Shown here in pieces: positions 1 through 8,957 of a DNA stretch of 64,000 nucleotides. Origin of the DNA: a virus; the IMG/VR virus record IMGVR_UViG_3300006329_000001, positions 1 through 64,000 of that record; one strand, 5' to 3'. The notes under the pieces were generated by a model. The model worked only from the letters and a program-made list of their open reading frames with translations. It was not told the DNA's origin and did not search any database. A program made the position numbers and the translations under genes. The stretch's first letter is position 1; the number at the start of each line of letters is the position of its first letter.

Positions 1-1
1 T

Positions 2-211
2 CTTAGAACAGAATCATCACTTACATCATTTAGTTTTCTAGAACATGAAACTCAGGTGAATGATGCGAAAAGAAATATTAATGTTTTAAGACAGGAATAT
101 CTAAGTGTCTTCTTAGAGAATTTTGCAGAGATTATGGAATATAAACCATCAAATCAATTTGTGAGAGAGAACCTCAAGAAAACAGAGAATCCAAGATTAA
201 TTTCGCCATAA
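2..211 (+). CDS. 3' end of an unidentified plus-strand gene (partial)
   Basis: An open frame enters from the left window edge and ends at TAA (209-211), giving the last 69 residues of a protein. The visible part is polar and probably helical, rich in Glu, Asn and Lys, and ends in ISP. No domain is recognisable. It runs convergent to gp32 and stops just before the tandem hairpins that separate the two genes. The reading is supported by 70 uninterrupted codons in AT-rich DNA and the tight fit against the terminator. Function is unknown because the N-terminal part lies outside the window. Confidence 0.6.
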   Translation, partial: LRTESSLTSFSFLEHETQVNDAKRNINVLRQEYLSVFLENFAEIMEYKPSNQFVRENLKKTENPRLISP

Positions 212-216
212 AAAAA

Positions 217-237
217 GAGGTCACTTTGAGCGACCTC
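217..237 (-). terminator. Rho-independent terminator downstream of gp32
   Basis: On the minus strand a GAGGTC/GACCTC stem is followed directly by seven T residues (A-run at 210-216 of the plus strand). It is the second of two hairpins after gp32 and also separates gp32 from the convergent plus-strand gene. Confidence 0.85.
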
Positions 238-252
238 TGGCGTAAAAAATGG

Positions 253-270
253 CCCGAAATTTTTTTCGGG
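253..270 (-). terminator. Second terminator hairpin after gp32
   Basis: Perfect inverted repeat CCCGAAA/TTTCGGG with a four-base loop, just after the gp32 stop codon. On the minus strand it is followed by a short T-run (245-249 region). Tandem terminators fit a very highly expressed gene such as gp32. Confidence 0.75.
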
Positions 271-277
271 GTATTTT

Positions 278-1177
278 CTAATTTTCAGCTAATTTTGCAA
301 AATAGCTAAGTGCATCTTCTTCATCCTCATCTGTATTAACAGAGGATGGAGTTGTGTCAACAACAGCACGACCTTCACTTAAGTCCTCTAAGTTATTATC
401 TTCATCAATAACTTCGGGGTCTTGTCTTTTTGGTGCAACAGTGAGACCAAGAACATAATCAAGTCTCTTCTTGAGATCTTCATATGACTTGAACTGATCT
501 GGAGCAATAAGTTCTGCAAGAGAATATTCGTTCTTCCAAACTGTTTCCATTGCATCGTCATCATCTAGAAGTGGAGCAGGAGCAGCAAACTCAGATGAGT
601 CATAGTTCCAGTATCCAGCAACCTTTTTGATTTTGATTTTGAAGTTTGCACCAGCCCAGAAATCAAATGGGTTGATTGCCTGTTCATCTTCAAACTCAGG
701 TTGCATTGCAGCAGTTATCTTATCAAAGATTTTCTTTCCGTATCTAAACAAGAATACTTTACCTTCATTCGCTGGGTTTGAAGGATCTTTAACAACATAA
801 ACGTTACTGTAATAAGATAACTTACGTTTCTGTTTTCTTGCGACTTCTTTATCGGAATCAACACCTGAGTTCCAGAGTTGTGAATTATGCTCTGATACTG
901 GGTCTTTCTGACCAAGTGTTGTTAATGAGTTCTCAATATACCAACCACCAGATGCTTGGAAAGCATGAGTATAAAGTTTTGCCCAAGGCAAATCTTCTCC
1001 GTCTGGTGCAGGGAGAAATCTGATTACTGCGTAACCGTTACCTGCTTTATCTACTTCTGGTTTCCATAAACGATCATCTACACCGTTTGAACCTTTGTTC
1101 ATTTTTTCCACCTGACTAACAAGTTTTGCTGTCAGAGAACCAAGTGAGGATTGTTTTTTAAGATTAGAAAAAGACAT
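278..1177 (-). CDS. 32: gp32 single-stranded DNA-binding protein
   Basis: 299-residue T4 gp32 homologue, which coats single-stranded DNA at replication forks and in recombination. The N-terminal basic region, including KKQSSLGSLTAKL, corresponds to the cooperativity (LAST) segment of T4 gp32. It is followed by the OB-fold DNA-binding core with the conserved RFLPAP and aromatic WYIENSLTT segments. The C-terminus after about residue 255 is strongly acidic, as expected for the protein-interaction tail. The ATG has no clear Shine-Dalgarno sequence and follows an AU-rich stretch. In T4 such a stretch is part of the operator through which gp32 represses its own translation, so autogenous control is plausible. 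Two terminator hairpins follow. Confidence 0.95.
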   Translation of the reverse strand: MSFSNLKKQSSLGSLTAKLVSQVEKMNKGSNGVDDRLWKPEVDKAGNGYAVIRFLPAPDGEDLPWAKLYTHAFQASGGWYIENSLTTLGQKDPVSEHNSQLWNSGVDSDKEVARKQKRKLSYYSNVYVVKDPSNPANEGKVFLFRYGKKIFDKITAAMQPEFEDEQAINPFDFWAGANFKIKIKKVAGYWNYDSSEFAAPAPLLDDDDAMETVWKNEYSLAELIAPDQFKSYEDLKKRLDYVLGLTVAPKRQDPEVIDEDNNLEDLSEGRAVVDTTPSSVNTDEDEEDALSYFAKLAEN

Positions 1178-1252
1178 TAGATTTTATTAGATTAATTTTT
1201 ACTTTGTGTTAGAGAGACCATCTGCCCGACTCATAGAGTTGCATCTTAGGTC

Positions 1253-1437
1253 AAAAAAGAGGGAGGTTGGATTCCTGTGTACCAACAAGAGAAGGGCATT
1301 TCTACAGTTTAGAAAAACTTCTCTGCCTGAGACCCGACTGGTAAGTCGATTCTCCTTTCGGAGCAGCACCACCTGTGTCTCATCACCTTAACCAGCTATA
1401 TGCCAGTAAGTTTATTCAGTCACTCCCATGTGAAGTG
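1253..1437 (-). ncRNA. Candidate structured RNA / leader upstream of gp32
   Basis: The 283-base gap between gp32 and the next gene has no convincing coding frame but folds well on the minus strand. Elements, 5' to 3' on the RNA: a CACUUC/GGAGUG hairpin (1437-1421); a multibranch element closed by CUGC/GCAG (1366-1363 with 1326-1323) holding a GAAA-capped UCC/GGA hairpin and a CGACU/AGUCG hairpin (1348-1335); a 7-bp AGAGAAG/CUUCUCU helix (1324-1318 with 1294-1288) enclosing a 6-bp UUUCUA/UAGAAA hairpin (1315-1299); and a GUUGG/CCAAC hairpin (1286-1266) followed by U6 (1258-1253). The last could be a terminator. It may be a gp32 leader operator, a riboswitch-like element or a separate small RNA. 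The class is not recognised. Confidence 0.55.
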
Positions 1438-1460
1438 GCCTTCTTCACCCTTTTAATATA

Positions 1461-1805
1461 CTACCCTTCTTCTTCCTTGTCAAGCTCAAATATTAAATCT
1501 TTATATTTTCTCCATAATTCACCCACTCTCTCCTCAGTTGCACGTGACTTCCATAGTTGAGCAACGATGTCTTTCATATCATCCATTGGTACCACAACGG
1601 ACAGACTACCATGTGTCTCCACCTCTGGTGGTGCAACTAGGTCATCACCTGATAATCTATCTAACTTCCTATGCAATTCATCTATCTTATTGTCCATAAC
1701 ATAGAGTAATTCTTTTGAGGAAGCATCCCTATTGGCAGATGACCAGAAGGCTGCTATCTCTTCTTCTGGTCTAGGATTTATATCGTCTGGTATTAATGAT
1801 ATCAT
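1461..1805 (-). CDS. Conserved hypothetical protein, 114 aa
   Basis: Small acidic protein, predicted largely helical, with a C-terminal helix ending in EEEG. No recognised domain. It overlaps the 3' neighbour in the transcript order by ATGA (1802-1805), so it is translationally coupled to the MazG-like gene just upstream. Position between MazG and gp32 in the replication cluster suggests an early or middle gene. T4 places gp59 and gp33 near gp32, and this gene is about the length of gp33, but no sequence similarity to either could be seen by eye, so no function is assigned. Confidence 0.75.
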   Translation of the reverse strand: MISLIPDDINPRPEEEIAAFWSSANRDASSKELLYVMDNKIDELHRKLDRLSGDDLVAPPEVETHGSLSVVVPMDDMKDIVAQLWKSRATEERVGELWRKYKDLIFELDKEEEG

Positions 1806-2455
1806 ATGTCCCCTGGTGCTCTATTCTCTGAGTATCCTACCTCAAACATTTGATTAGGATAACGTGCTGCTAACTTAAGAGTATTAGTATAGATAACCTC
1901 ATCTAATCTAAGGTCTAATGCTAGTGCTGCCTGTGCAACGTACCACATGATGTCACCCAACTCTTTCTCTAAGTGCTCTTTGTTTGCTCTGTTATATGGT
2001 TTGCCTTGAAACTTTAACTTCTTAACTATCTCCATAAACTCACCTGCTTCAGAGCACATACCTGATGCAGCAGTGTCTAGACGAGAGATGTTACACTTAG
2101 CATCATGTAACTCTTTGTATCTGTCTATTAAGTCAGGGAAATTCTTACTAGCCTTTGATGTAACTCTATCTACAAATGCCATGTAGTTATCTAAGTCAAT
2201 CTCAAACTTCTCTTTCTTACCACCTTTCTCTTTTGATTTCTTTTTCTTATCTTGTAGTACTTTACGAGCAGCAGGAGCACTACCCATACGCTCGTCAGTA
2301 TCATAGTCATCAGCACTCTTTGGTGCATCATCAGCCATCTTTTTGGCTTGGTCTTTATTAGAGTCTACTTTATCTTGACTAGCATTCGACAACTCTTCAG
2401 CAGCTTTATCCTGTTCTGGATCAGAAGGTGCTTGGTTGGTTAAATTCTCTGCCAT
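1802..2455 (-). CDS. mazG: MazG-like NTP pyrophosphohydrolase
   Basis: 217 residues. The C-terminal half is an all-alpha NTP pyrophosphatase of the MazG/dUTPase-like superfamily. The metal-binding motif is E136-AGE139 (EAGEFME) followed by E165-LGD168, the usual EXXE...EXXD pattern. Members hydrolyse (d)NTPs to monophosphates; cyanophage MazG has been proposed to act on dGTP/dCTP and so help recycle host nucleotides. The first ~85 residues are an unusual charged, low-complexity tail rich in Asp, Lys and Ala, probably disordered. The start is set by its junction with the gp41 stop at 2455, so the tail appears genuine. Confidence 0.85.
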   Translation of the reverse strand: MAENLTNQAPSDPEQDKAAEELSNASQDKVDSNKDQAKKMADDAPKSADDYDTDERMGSAPAARKVLQDKKKKSKEKGGKKEKFEIDLDNYMAFVDRVTSKASKNFPDLIDRYKELHDAKCNISRLDTAASGMCSEAGEFMEIVKKLKFQGKPYNRANKEHLEKELGDIMWYVAQAALALDLRLDEVIYTNTLKLAARYPNQMFEVGYSENRAPGDI

Positions 2456-3825
2456 TATACTTTAAATCCCTCGAATTGTTTCTTAGTATCTGTTGTTGGT
2501 TCGATATCACCTGCGTCAATGATATCATCTTGTGCACTTTGCTCACAATCATACAGCCTCATCTTCGCTCTGTCAATACCCACAACGAATCTCTTATACA
2601 TTGTAGGATCATTATAGCGATTCTTCAACTGCTTGACCATTATTTGTCCGAGTTGTTCCATATCTTCTGTACTAATGAGAGCAAGCATAAGGTCAGCAGT
2701 GGCGGGAAGACCGAATGACTCAGAGGTATCAGTAAGATCGACATCACTGTTAGCAAACCCACTACGAGTTGTTTGGGTTGCGGATACGATTGGAACATTA
2801 AACTCCACTGCCAATCCCCTGAGTTCTTCTGCAATCGCTTTGACATAAGTGTAACTATTAACTATAGTCCCTTTATATCTAGCAGAAGCACATATATTTA
2901 AGTAGTCTATGAATATAATATCAGGACTAAATCCTTTCTTCATGGACAACTCATTTAAGAGTGCCTTGAAGTGACCCACATGTGCTGATGCTGTGGGATA
3001 CTCCTTAATGATTAGTTTACCTTGAGTCTTCTTCTTTAATTGAAGCAACTTGGAGGAGTATTTTTCTTTTGTGAGGAGTGGGTCGTTGAGTGATTGGATT
3101 GGGATGTCCAAGAGGTTGGCATCAACTCGCTCTGCAATTTTCTCCTCTGCCATCTCCATTGTAATGTAGAGAACGTTCCTCCCTTGGAGCAACACGGAGC
3201 TAGCAACATGGCACATGAATAAAGACTTCCCGACACCTGTACCAGCAAGTGCGATGTTAAGAGTCTTATTAGGTAAACCACCTTTGGTAATTTTGTTAAG
3301 ATACTCAAGATCAAATGGTATCTTCTCTTCCTTCTTGTGATAGAAGTCATATCTTTCGTCAGAGTCCTGTATGTAATCGTGTCCTACATGATCATCAAAA
3401 CACACACCAAGGGCTTCAGACATGATAGATGGTATCGCATCTTTGGTACGTGTCTTGTCTTGTCCGTCAGCTATTTTGACAGACTCCATTAGAGCAAGAT
3501 AAATTGCTCTTTCTTTACACCACTTCTCAGTGGTTTCGACAAGCCAGTCCTCGTTATACGCTTCCCTATCTAAATTATTAAGAAACTGCTCGACCTCCTG
3601 ATATATTTCCTCGGAGATGTCCCGACGTTTCTCTACTTCTATCTTTAGGGCATTTGGTTCGGGGGTAGCCTCAAATTTATTTACATAATCTGATAAGGCA
3701 TTAAACAATACCTTATGAGTATGAGTATCAAAGTACTCATCCTTTATAAATGGTAAGACCTTCCTAGTATATGTCTCATTAAATATGAGATTACTTAAGG
3801 TGATCTCTTCTATCTTTAAACTCAT
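2455..3825 (-). CDS. 41: gp41 replicative DNA helicase
   Basis: 456-residue DnaB-family hexameric helicase that unwinds the fork 5' to 3' and partners primase. The RecA-like core begins near residue 170. Walker A is GTGVGKS at 195-201, and Walker B lies in an FIDYLN segment near residue 300. The N-terminal ~150 residues are the helical collar domain. It overlaps the oxygenase-like gene upstream by 4 bases. Part of the core (about 3040-3240) is noticeably richer in G and C than flanking DNA while encoding intact, conserved protein. Confidence 0.95.
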   Translation of the reverse strand: MSLKIEEITLSNLIFNETYTRKVLPFIKDEYFDTHTHKVLFNALSDYVNKFEATPEPNALKIEVEKRRDISEEIYQEVEQFLNNLDREAYNEDWLVETTEKWCKERAIYLALMESVKIADGQDKTRTKDAIPSIMSEALGVCFDDHVGHDYIQDSDERYDFYHKKEEKIPFDLEYLNKITKGGLPNKTLNIALAGTGVGKSLFMCHVASSVLLQGRNVLYITMEMAEEKIAERVDANLLDIPIQSLNDPLLTKEKYSSKLLQLKKKTQGKLIIKEYPTASAHVGHFKALLNELSMKKGFSPDIIFIDYLNICASARYKGTIVNSYTYVKAIAEELRGLAVEFNVPIVSATQTTRSGFANSDVDLTDTSESFGLPATADLMLALISTEDMEQLGQIMVKQLKNRYNDPTMYKRFVVGIDRAKMRLYDCEQSAQDDIIDAGDIEPTTDTKKQFEGFKV

Positions 3826-4388
3826 GTATAATGTAAGTAGGTTATAAGAGAATACTTATCCTGCTCTTTCGGTGCTCTATATGAATGAGCAAACGTCCAT
3901 GTCGCAGGGAACATTACTATTCTACCACGTTTTGCAGGGATAGCATAGTCAATATCATCAAAGTGTATGTCTCCATCCTCAAAGTCATCGTTTAAAAACA
4001 TGTGATAGGTAACAAAGCGTCTAGCAGATGCATAGTCACCAACATCTATGTGACGATTGAAGTGGTCAGCAGTCCTGTGCTGAAACTTCATCATCTTAAC
4101 TTGCTCTAGTGAGTTTTGTCTAGGCCAGTAACGTTCACAATCCAAATCTTTCATATACTTCTCACCACATGACTTGATGGCAAGTAAGCACTGTTGATGT
4201 ACAGGATTAAACTTTACATTCTGATTCTTTTCTACTTCCTCTGTGACATTTAACATAGAGAAACCACACAAATCAGTATCCTGACGAGTTATCTTATCAA
4301 TCTCGTTATCGAATAAGTCGATAGCATTCTTGCAAAAGTTTGCATCGAGAACATCATCATAGGTGATGATATAATCTTTAAGATCCAT
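3822..4388 (-). CDS. Prolyl-4-hydroxylase-like 2OG/Fe(II) dioxygenase
   Basis: 188 residues from an ATG at 4388, preceded by AAGGAG seven bases upstream. A longer frame to 4415 exists but lacks this signal. The double-stranded beta-helix core carries H113-x-D115, a distal H168 (FAHSY) and a downstream basic residue, matching the Fe(II) and 2-oxoglutarate ligands of the prolyl-4-hydroxylase-like superfamily. The substrate is unknown; proteins, nucleic acid bases or small molecules are all possible. It lies between gp41 and uvsX and overlaps the uvsX 3' end by 11 bases, so it is expressed with replication genes. It is one of six oxygenase-like genes in this window. Confidence 0.8.
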   Translation of the reverse strand: MDLKDYIITYDDVLDANFCKNAIDLFDNEIDKITRQDTDLCGFSMLNVTEEVEKNQNVKFNPVHQQCLLAIKSCGEKYMKDLDCERYWPRQNSLEQVKMMKFQHRTADHFNRHIDVGDYASARRFVTYHMFLNDDFEDGDIHFDDIDYAIPAKRGRIVMFPATWTFAHSYRAPKEQDKYSLITYLHYT

Positions 4389-5385
4389 ATGAAAACTCCT
4401 TCTGAGCACACTCATCTAGTGCTTGTAAAATTTCTGACGAGAAGTATTTATCTGGGTCTTTATATACAACGGATGGGTATACCGATTCACCATTGATGAC
4501 TATTCGATTACCTTTACGCTCGAAGACTCCATACTTCTCTCCTAATTCTATCAAACCATAGTAACGATCCAATCCTCTTTCATCATAATATAAACGGATC
4601 GCAACGAGAGCATTCTCTTTAGCAAGTCGAGACTTAGCAAGTTTTGCTTTAATAATATTACCGATAACCTCTTTACCATCCTTCTCCTTAGACTTACTAA
4701 GGTAGATGATATTAGTTGCAGCATATTTTAAACCACTACCTCCACCCATCTCTTTAGTAGGTACATAAGCACCCACCACATCATATGTATGGTTGGTAAC
4801 TATTAAAGGAACATTTGCTTTACCTAGTTTGAGGGTTAGCACACGGAAGATAGATTTAACTACCTGTGCCCTTGTCATATCTCTTGTTTCTTTACCTGCT
4901 TCACTGTCTTCCATCTCCTTAGAAGTGGATAGCATACCTAGTGAATCAAGTACCATCATCATAGGAGGTTGATTCTTATCCTTCATATAAGTATCAAGAA
5001 TCTTAATTGCTTGTGTCCGAAACTCCTGCACTGTAGTGACAGGTACTATAATCATACGCTTGGAATCAATATTCCTAGACTCGATCATATCTTTACTTAA
5101 TGCACTCTCAGACTCAAAGTAAATAACCCCACCATCAGGATTAGATTCGAGGAAATGACGTACGATACCAAGACAGAAAAACGTCTTTCCTGTACTTGAT
5201 TCACCTGCAATAGCAGTGATTTTGTTTCCTGGAACCCCTTTGTAGATTGAACCTGAGACAAGTCCGTTAAAGATGTACGAGCCCGTATCGATAAACGAAC
5301 CAGTATCACCAGCTGCAACACCATCAGCAACGATAGTAGCATATTCATTATCTATTTCCTTTACTATATCCTTTAAAAAACTCAC
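4378..5385 (-). CDS. uvsX: UvsX RecA-like recombinase
   Basis: 335 residues from a GTG at 5385 that overlaps the gp43 stop as GTGA. A longer ATG frame to 5436 lies inside gp43 and adds residues atypical of UvsX. UvsX forms filaments on ssDNA and catalyses strand exchange in recombination-dependent replication and repair, loaded by UvsY (also here). Walker A is GESSTGKT at about 61-68, and Walker B falls in the VLDSLG segment near residue 140. A putative DNA-binding loop follows the conserved [11 protein letters not shown] segment. The family assignment is clear over the full length. Confidence 0.95.
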   Translation of the reverse strand: MSFLKDIVKEIDNEYATIVADGVAAGDTGSFIDTGSYIFNGLVSGSIYKGVPGNKITAIAGESSTGKTFFCLGIVRHFLESNPDGGVIYFESESALSKDMIESRNIDSKRMIIVPVTTVQEFRTQAIKILDTYMKDKNQPPMMMVLDSLGMLSTSKEMEDSEAGKETRDMTRAQVVKSIFRVLTLKLGKANVPLIVTNHTYDVVGAYVPTKEMGGGSGLKYAATNIIYLSKSKEKDGKEVIGNIIKAKLAKSRLAKENALVAIRLYYDERGLDRYYGLIELGEKYGVFERKGNRIVINGESVYPSVVYKDPDKYFSSEILQALDECAQKEFSYGS

Positions 5386-7871
5386 GACCAAAGTGCCTCT
5401 AATGTATTCATTTTCTCTGCCTTCCACCCTATGCAATCAAGTATAGCCTGTAAGGGTGCAAGAAAACTCTTCTCAAATTGTAGGTCATAATCAATAGAAT
5501 TGTCAAGCCCAAATTCTGATGGAAGAGTCTGGAAGAATGAGATTATATTCTCATTAATCTTATTTGGGGTGCGAAGATGTAAGTATTTAATCTTCTCACC
5601 CTCTTGTATGATGGGATACTTGTGCTGTAGTTTCTTCTTCTTGATGTGATAATTATACATCAATGCACCACGCACATGCATCGGACACCCCTTACCATAT
5701 ATGGTAGCAGTGGATGTATTCTTTGCAATATTATTACAACCACGAGGGAATGCTACCTCTTCTGGTGACATCTTCTCAAACTTATCACGGAAGTCCTTGA
5801 TATATTTCTGAGTATCAGTCTCACTACCTGTCATTATAACATTAAGTGCTTCCTTAATAGCATTACGACATGGCATAGGTGTAGATGACTTCACTGCTTC
5901 GATACCCATCATCTTTAGTTTAGGTTTCTCATACTGGACACCCTCACTATTCCATACGTTTAAAATATATCTCTTCTTCGCTGTCCATATACCTTTGTTG
6001 GCAATGTTTTCTCTCTTCATTACCATCTTCTGCTCATAAGCATTTACAACGGTTGCCATTTCTTCATAAGCACCCTCAATATAGCGATCAAGTTCCACAT
6101 CACACACCTTTTTAAGGAACCTAAGTGTACTCTGATCGTCCTTCTCTCCACTGGGGAATACAGCTTGTACCAGAGGACCAAGATTAAGGTAAATACTATC
6201 AGTGTCACTAGCAATAACATAATCAGTCTCCTCTGTTTTTAATACTTTGTTTAAATAATTGTTTACTTTGTTTTCAATCCATCGGATTGCTACTTGTCCA
6301 GACAATGTGATCGCTTCAGCGTTCGCAAGATTGTAATATCTGAAGTATTGGTTACCGATAGCACCATAGGCAGAGTTAAGTTGTATCTTTCTTGCCATCT
6401 GGATGTTGTTGAACTTGGCGATGTCTCGCTTGAGTTGTGCTGTTGGTTTCTTTTCATACTCACTCTTTGCCTTAAGCATTTTCTTCTTATAGATTGTCCT
6501 CTCATCGTAGATGCGTTGCATCATCTCAGGTAAGAATCCGTGGATGTCCTTGCGGTATTGGGCTCCGTTGGCACACACTGCAAAGTCTTCATCGATCCGA
6601 ACGTCTCCACTGAGCATTCTCTCAACGGTGGCGGTAGGGTGTCTTCGCTCGACGAGGGTTTCGGGGGAGATGTTGTACTGCATGATAAGGTGAGGGTATA
6701 GACTGTTAAGGTCAAAACTGACCACCCAATCATAGATGCCAGGCTTCGGCTCTTTGACGTATGCTCCTGCGTATTTGTCATCTTTTCTAGTTGAACTCCT
6801 TGGTGGTACTACAATATTTCTTTTACTAAGGTCATTATATATGAGAGTGTCCCATACTTTAACCTGAGAATACACATCCTCAAAGTTAACCTTGGCATCG
6901 TATGCCATAGCAACACACAACTCCACCAGTTTCATCTTGTCTTCCAGTTGGTCAACAAGTTCAACGTCATGGATGTTATACTCTACAAACCTATCCCAAT
7001 CATTAGTATAGAAGTCTTTAAAGTTTTCATACTGAGAGTGATCTAACTTCTTATCATCTAACTCAACCATTGCAATGTGGTCTAGTCTATATGACTCTTG
7101 GTTTGTATAAGTAAACTTCTTATAGAGGTCAAGGTAGTCAAGAATACTAACACCAGTAAGATCATAAGCAATGTTCCTACGTCCTTGAATGACAATCTCC
7201 CTGTCATGTACCCTTTTCCAAGGAGACAGAGATTTCTTCCACTTCTCACCTAGTATCCTCTCTACTCTACGACAGATATAAGGGATATCATATAAGTTAC
7301 AGTTCCATCCTGTAATAATGTCAGGGGTATTCTTTGCCCACCACTCAACAAAGTCTGCAAGCATCTTATCTTCCGACCAGAATACTCTATACTCATGCTG
7401 AGATTGAAACTCTCGTGTACCCCACGTGATTATCTTCTTAGTATTGAAATCCTTTATAGTAATGCATAGCATCTGCTCTGCACATGCTTCTACATCAGGG
7501 AATCCATTCTCACATGCAACCTCAATGTCAATCGTATAGATTTTCATCTTGGTCATATCATAATCTATGTCACTAGGATATTTCTCAGCGATATGCTGAT
7601 ACAAATACCTCTCATAACCATGGACTTCCATACCCGCAGCATCTTCATACTGCCTAAGAAACTCTCTTGCTTCTCTAGCACCATCAAACTTCTTTGGGTA
7701 TGCTTTCCTACCATCTAAAGTCTTATACTTAGATGGTTTCTTTTGTGCATCTGGTACCAGATACAATGTTGGTTGTGACTTCTCTCTGTATTGTACAGGT
7801 TGTCCATTCTCATACCCACGGTAGAGAATATCATTTCCTAATAGACATAAATTTGTATAGAAATCACTCAT
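5382..7871 (-). CDS. 43: gp43 family B DNA polymerase
   Basis: 829-residue replicative polymerase with proofreading. Exonuclease motifs include TIDIEVA (Exo I, near residue 112) and YNIHDVELV (Exo III region). Polymerase motifs A ([18 protein letters not shown]), B ([14 protein letters not shown]) and C (SDTDSIYL) follow in order and look intact. It is a single uninterrupted frame, unlike relatives where the gene is split by introns. It overlaps the upstream small gene by 8 bases and uvsX by GTGA. The clamp, clamp loader and ssDNA-binding protein are all in the window. A ~200-base stretch (6510-6720) has about 55% G+C, well above the ~30-35% around it. Confidence 0.97.
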   Translation of the reverse strand: MSDFYTNLCLLGNDILYRGYENGQPVQYREKSQPTLYLVPDAQKKPSKYKTLDGRKAYPKKFDGAREAREFLRQYEDAAGMEVHGYERYLYQHIAEKYPSDIDYDMTKMKIYTIDIEVACENGFPDVEACAEQMLCITIKDFNTKKIITWGTREFQSQHEYRVFWSEDKMLADFVEWWAKNTPDIITGWNCNLYDIPYICRRVERILGEKWKKSLSPWKRVHDREIVIQGRRNIAYDLTGVSILDYLDLYKKFTYTNQESYRLDHIAMVELDDKKLDHSQYENFKDFYTNDWDRFVEYNIHDVELVDQLEDKMKLVELCVAMAYDAKVNFEDVYSQVKVWDTLIYNDLSKRNIVVPPRSSTRKDDKYAGAYVKEPKPGIYDWVVSFDLNSLYPHLIMQYNISPETLVERRHPTATVERMLSGDVRIDEDFAVCANGAQYRKDIHGFLPEMMQRIYDERTIYKKKMLKAKSEYEKKPTAQLKRDIAKFNNIQMARKIQLNSAYGAIGNQYFRYYNLANAEAITLSGQVAIRWIENKVNNYLNKVLKTEETDYVIASDTDSIYLNLGPLVQAVFPSGEKDDQSTLRFLKKVCDVELDRYIEGAYEEMATVVNAYEQKMVMKRENIANKGIWTAKKRYILNVWNSEGVQYEKPKLKMMGIEAVKSSTPMPCRNAIKEALNVIMTGSETDTQKYIKDFRDKFEKMSPEEVAFPRGCNNIAKNTSTATIYGKGCPMHVRGALMYNYHIKKKKLQHKYPIIQEGEKIKYLHLRTPNKINENIISFFQTLPSEFGLDNSIDYDLQFEKSFLAPLQAILDCIGWKAEKMNTLEALWS

Positions 7872-8121
7872 TAATTTCAGAACCTACTGCTTCTCCATAT
7901 TTCTCTGCAACAACAGCAGAGGGATCCAGTATAGTCAAGACCTGGTCAGATGTCAAGAACAAATCTCGTTGGTCTGTATGTAATGGAAATGTATCCAACA
8001 CACCTTCAGGTCCAACAGAATAACAATTCTCAATCAGTAGACTCGGTTCCTCGTCCAGTTCCGTTATCTTCCCCAACAAATACAGCTGTGGGCGGTGTTT
8101 GAGTATGATCAACTTTAGCAT
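7864..8121 (-). CDS. Small conserved protein, possibly Sm-like fold
   Basis: 85 residues with alternating short beta-strand-like segments (LYLLGKITEL, SLLIENCYSV, DLFLTSDQVLTILDP), which could form a small Sm/LSm-like barrel. This is a judgement from the strand pattern, not a motif match. It overlaps the upstream gene (8030-8464) by 92 bases in another frame and gp43 downstream by 8 bases. The overlap covers only the hydrophilic tail of the upstream protein, so both frames can be real. The gene resembles small conserved genes next to polymerase in cyanophages. Function unknown. Confidence 0.7.
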   Translation of the reverse strand: MLKLIILKHRPQLYLLGKITELDEEPSLLIENCYSVGPEGVLDTFPLHTDQRDLFLTSDQVLTILDPSAVVAEKYGEAVGSEINE

Positions 8122-8464
8122 CGTCTTTCTTTATCTCTTTATATTTTTTTATTGCCTGTTGCCATCCGTCAACGACGTTGGAATGTGGCTCTGAAATTGC
8201 CACTACTGAATATAGTGTAACAATATTTCTTCCAGTTGACAATGGTGACCACGGAAAGAATTCTAATTCTATATTACCAAGAGACTCCATGTCAACTTTA
8301 TCACCCTCTTGAAACATATCTTCAACTTGTCTCAAGATTGTCACGGTGAATGCATCAATGAATTCATATGCTATAGCAGTTTTACCTGTAGCATCAGGAC
8401 GTATCTCCTTGATATCAGCTATTACGTCCTCTCCGTTTTGCATTCTTGCGACTCTTACTGACAT
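8030..8464 (-). CDS. Conserved hypothetical protein, possibly Sm-like fold
   Basis: 144 residues. The N-terminal ~100 residues carry a strand-rich pattern starting RVARMQNGEDVIADI, similar in style to the small protein encoded at 29413-29856 (VVKLKSGETILGSM). This suggests two related Sm-like proteins. The last ~35 residues are Thr/Gly-rich, likely disordered, and overlap the next gene in a different frame by 92 bases. The 5' end overlaps the preceding gene by 50 bases. Function unknown. Confidence 0.75.
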   Translation of the reverse strand: MSVRVARMQNGEDVIADIKEIRPDATGKTAIAYEFIDAFTVTILRQVEDMFQEGDKVDMESLGNIELEFFPWSPLSTGRNIVTLYSVVAISEPHSNVVDGWQQAIKKYKEIKKDDAKVDHTQTPPTAVFVGEDNGTGRGTESTD

Positions 8465-8660
8465 ATCCTTGACCCTCCATTAAATTATAGTAAGTACCTC
8501 TAACTAAATCACCGAATGCTTTCCTAGCAGACACGTTTCGTTGGTCAGAAAGCATATGCACCATCTGCATAAACTCTTCTGATAACTCTGGCGGTAGGTC
8601 TAACGTCAGTGTATCTTTCTTTTCATTGGACTCTGGACATATATTAACATACATGTTCAT
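8415..8660 (-). CDS. Hypothetical protein with basic C-terminal tail
   Basis: 81 residues from the ATG at 8660, which has GGAG nine bases upstream. An ATG at 8675 would add five residues. The body contains a helical segment after LTLDLPPELSEEF. The C-terminus is strongly basic (KSRKNAKRRGRN), which could bind nucleic acid. The start lies just after a terminator hairpin, so transcription probably restarts or reads through here. It overlaps the next gene by 50 bases. Function unknown. Confidence 0.65.
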   Translation of the reverse strand: MNMYVNICPESNEKKDTLTLDLPPELSEEFMQMVHMLSDQRNVSARKAFGDLVRGTYYNLMEGQGYVSKSRKNAKRRGRNS

Positions 8661-8681
8661 AATAATCAACTCCATATAAAA

Positions 8682-8702
8682 AGAGACCTCTGAAGGTCTC
8701 TT
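8682..8702 (-). terminator. Terminator hairpin between small genes
   Basis: AGAGACC/GGTCTCT stem with a short loop, followed on the minus strand by TTTTTATATG. It lies downstream of the gene at 8726-8929. The A-run and T-tract on both sides make it potentially active in both directions. The same stem sequence recurs in the terminators at 33635 and 58601. Confidence 0.85.
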
Positions 8703-8725
8703 TGGTTGTTAAATTATATAGGTGT

Positions 8726-8929
8726 CTAAACATCACCTGTTACTTTACCACTCGGTACCTTAGCAGGAGGATCTAATTGAATAGTTCCTGTATAAGATTG
8801 ATGTGCATGCTCTAACAAATGATCTAACTTAGCGTTAATCTCATCTAGTTTTTCCTCTATGCTTGTGTCTGGGACATATGCAAGAGGGTCATTAGCATAC
8901 TCTGGTGGTGTTATTATCGGGTCACTCAT
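8726..8929 (-). CDS. Small hypothetical protein
   Basis: 67 residues from the ATG at 8929, which has AGG eight bases upstream. An ATG at 8947 would add six residues. The protein has a Pro-rich start (SDPIITPPEY), a central helical segment (EEKLDEINAKLDHLLEHA) likely to form a short coiled coil, and a Val/Gly end. A terminator follows directly, making it the last gene of the Hsp20 transcript. No domain recognised. Confidence 0.6.
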   Translation of the reverse strand: MSDPIITPPEYANDPLAYVPDTSIEEKLDEINAKLDHLLEHAHQSYTGTIQLDPPAKVPSGKVTGDV

Positions 8930-8957
8930 TAGTAATACCTGTTCCATTGTATATTAT

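Noticed and set aside
1320-1400. Hammerhead ribozyme in the gp32 leader
   Set aside because: A GUGAUGAG and a GAAA occur, but the first core base is changed and the helix arrangement does not fit.
1178-1460. tRNA gene
   Set aside because: No cloverleaf with a T-arm GTTCGAATC-like sequence or CCA-compatible end could be found on either strand.
1206-1560. Two 61-codon plus-strand frames between gp32 and the next gene
   Set aside because: Composition is unlike neighbours, no ribosome site, and the region is better explained by stable RNA helices.
6290-6781. Two minus-strand frames inside gp43
   Set aside because: They coincide with the GC-rich patch in the polymerase and lack any coupling or Shine-Dalgarno signal.
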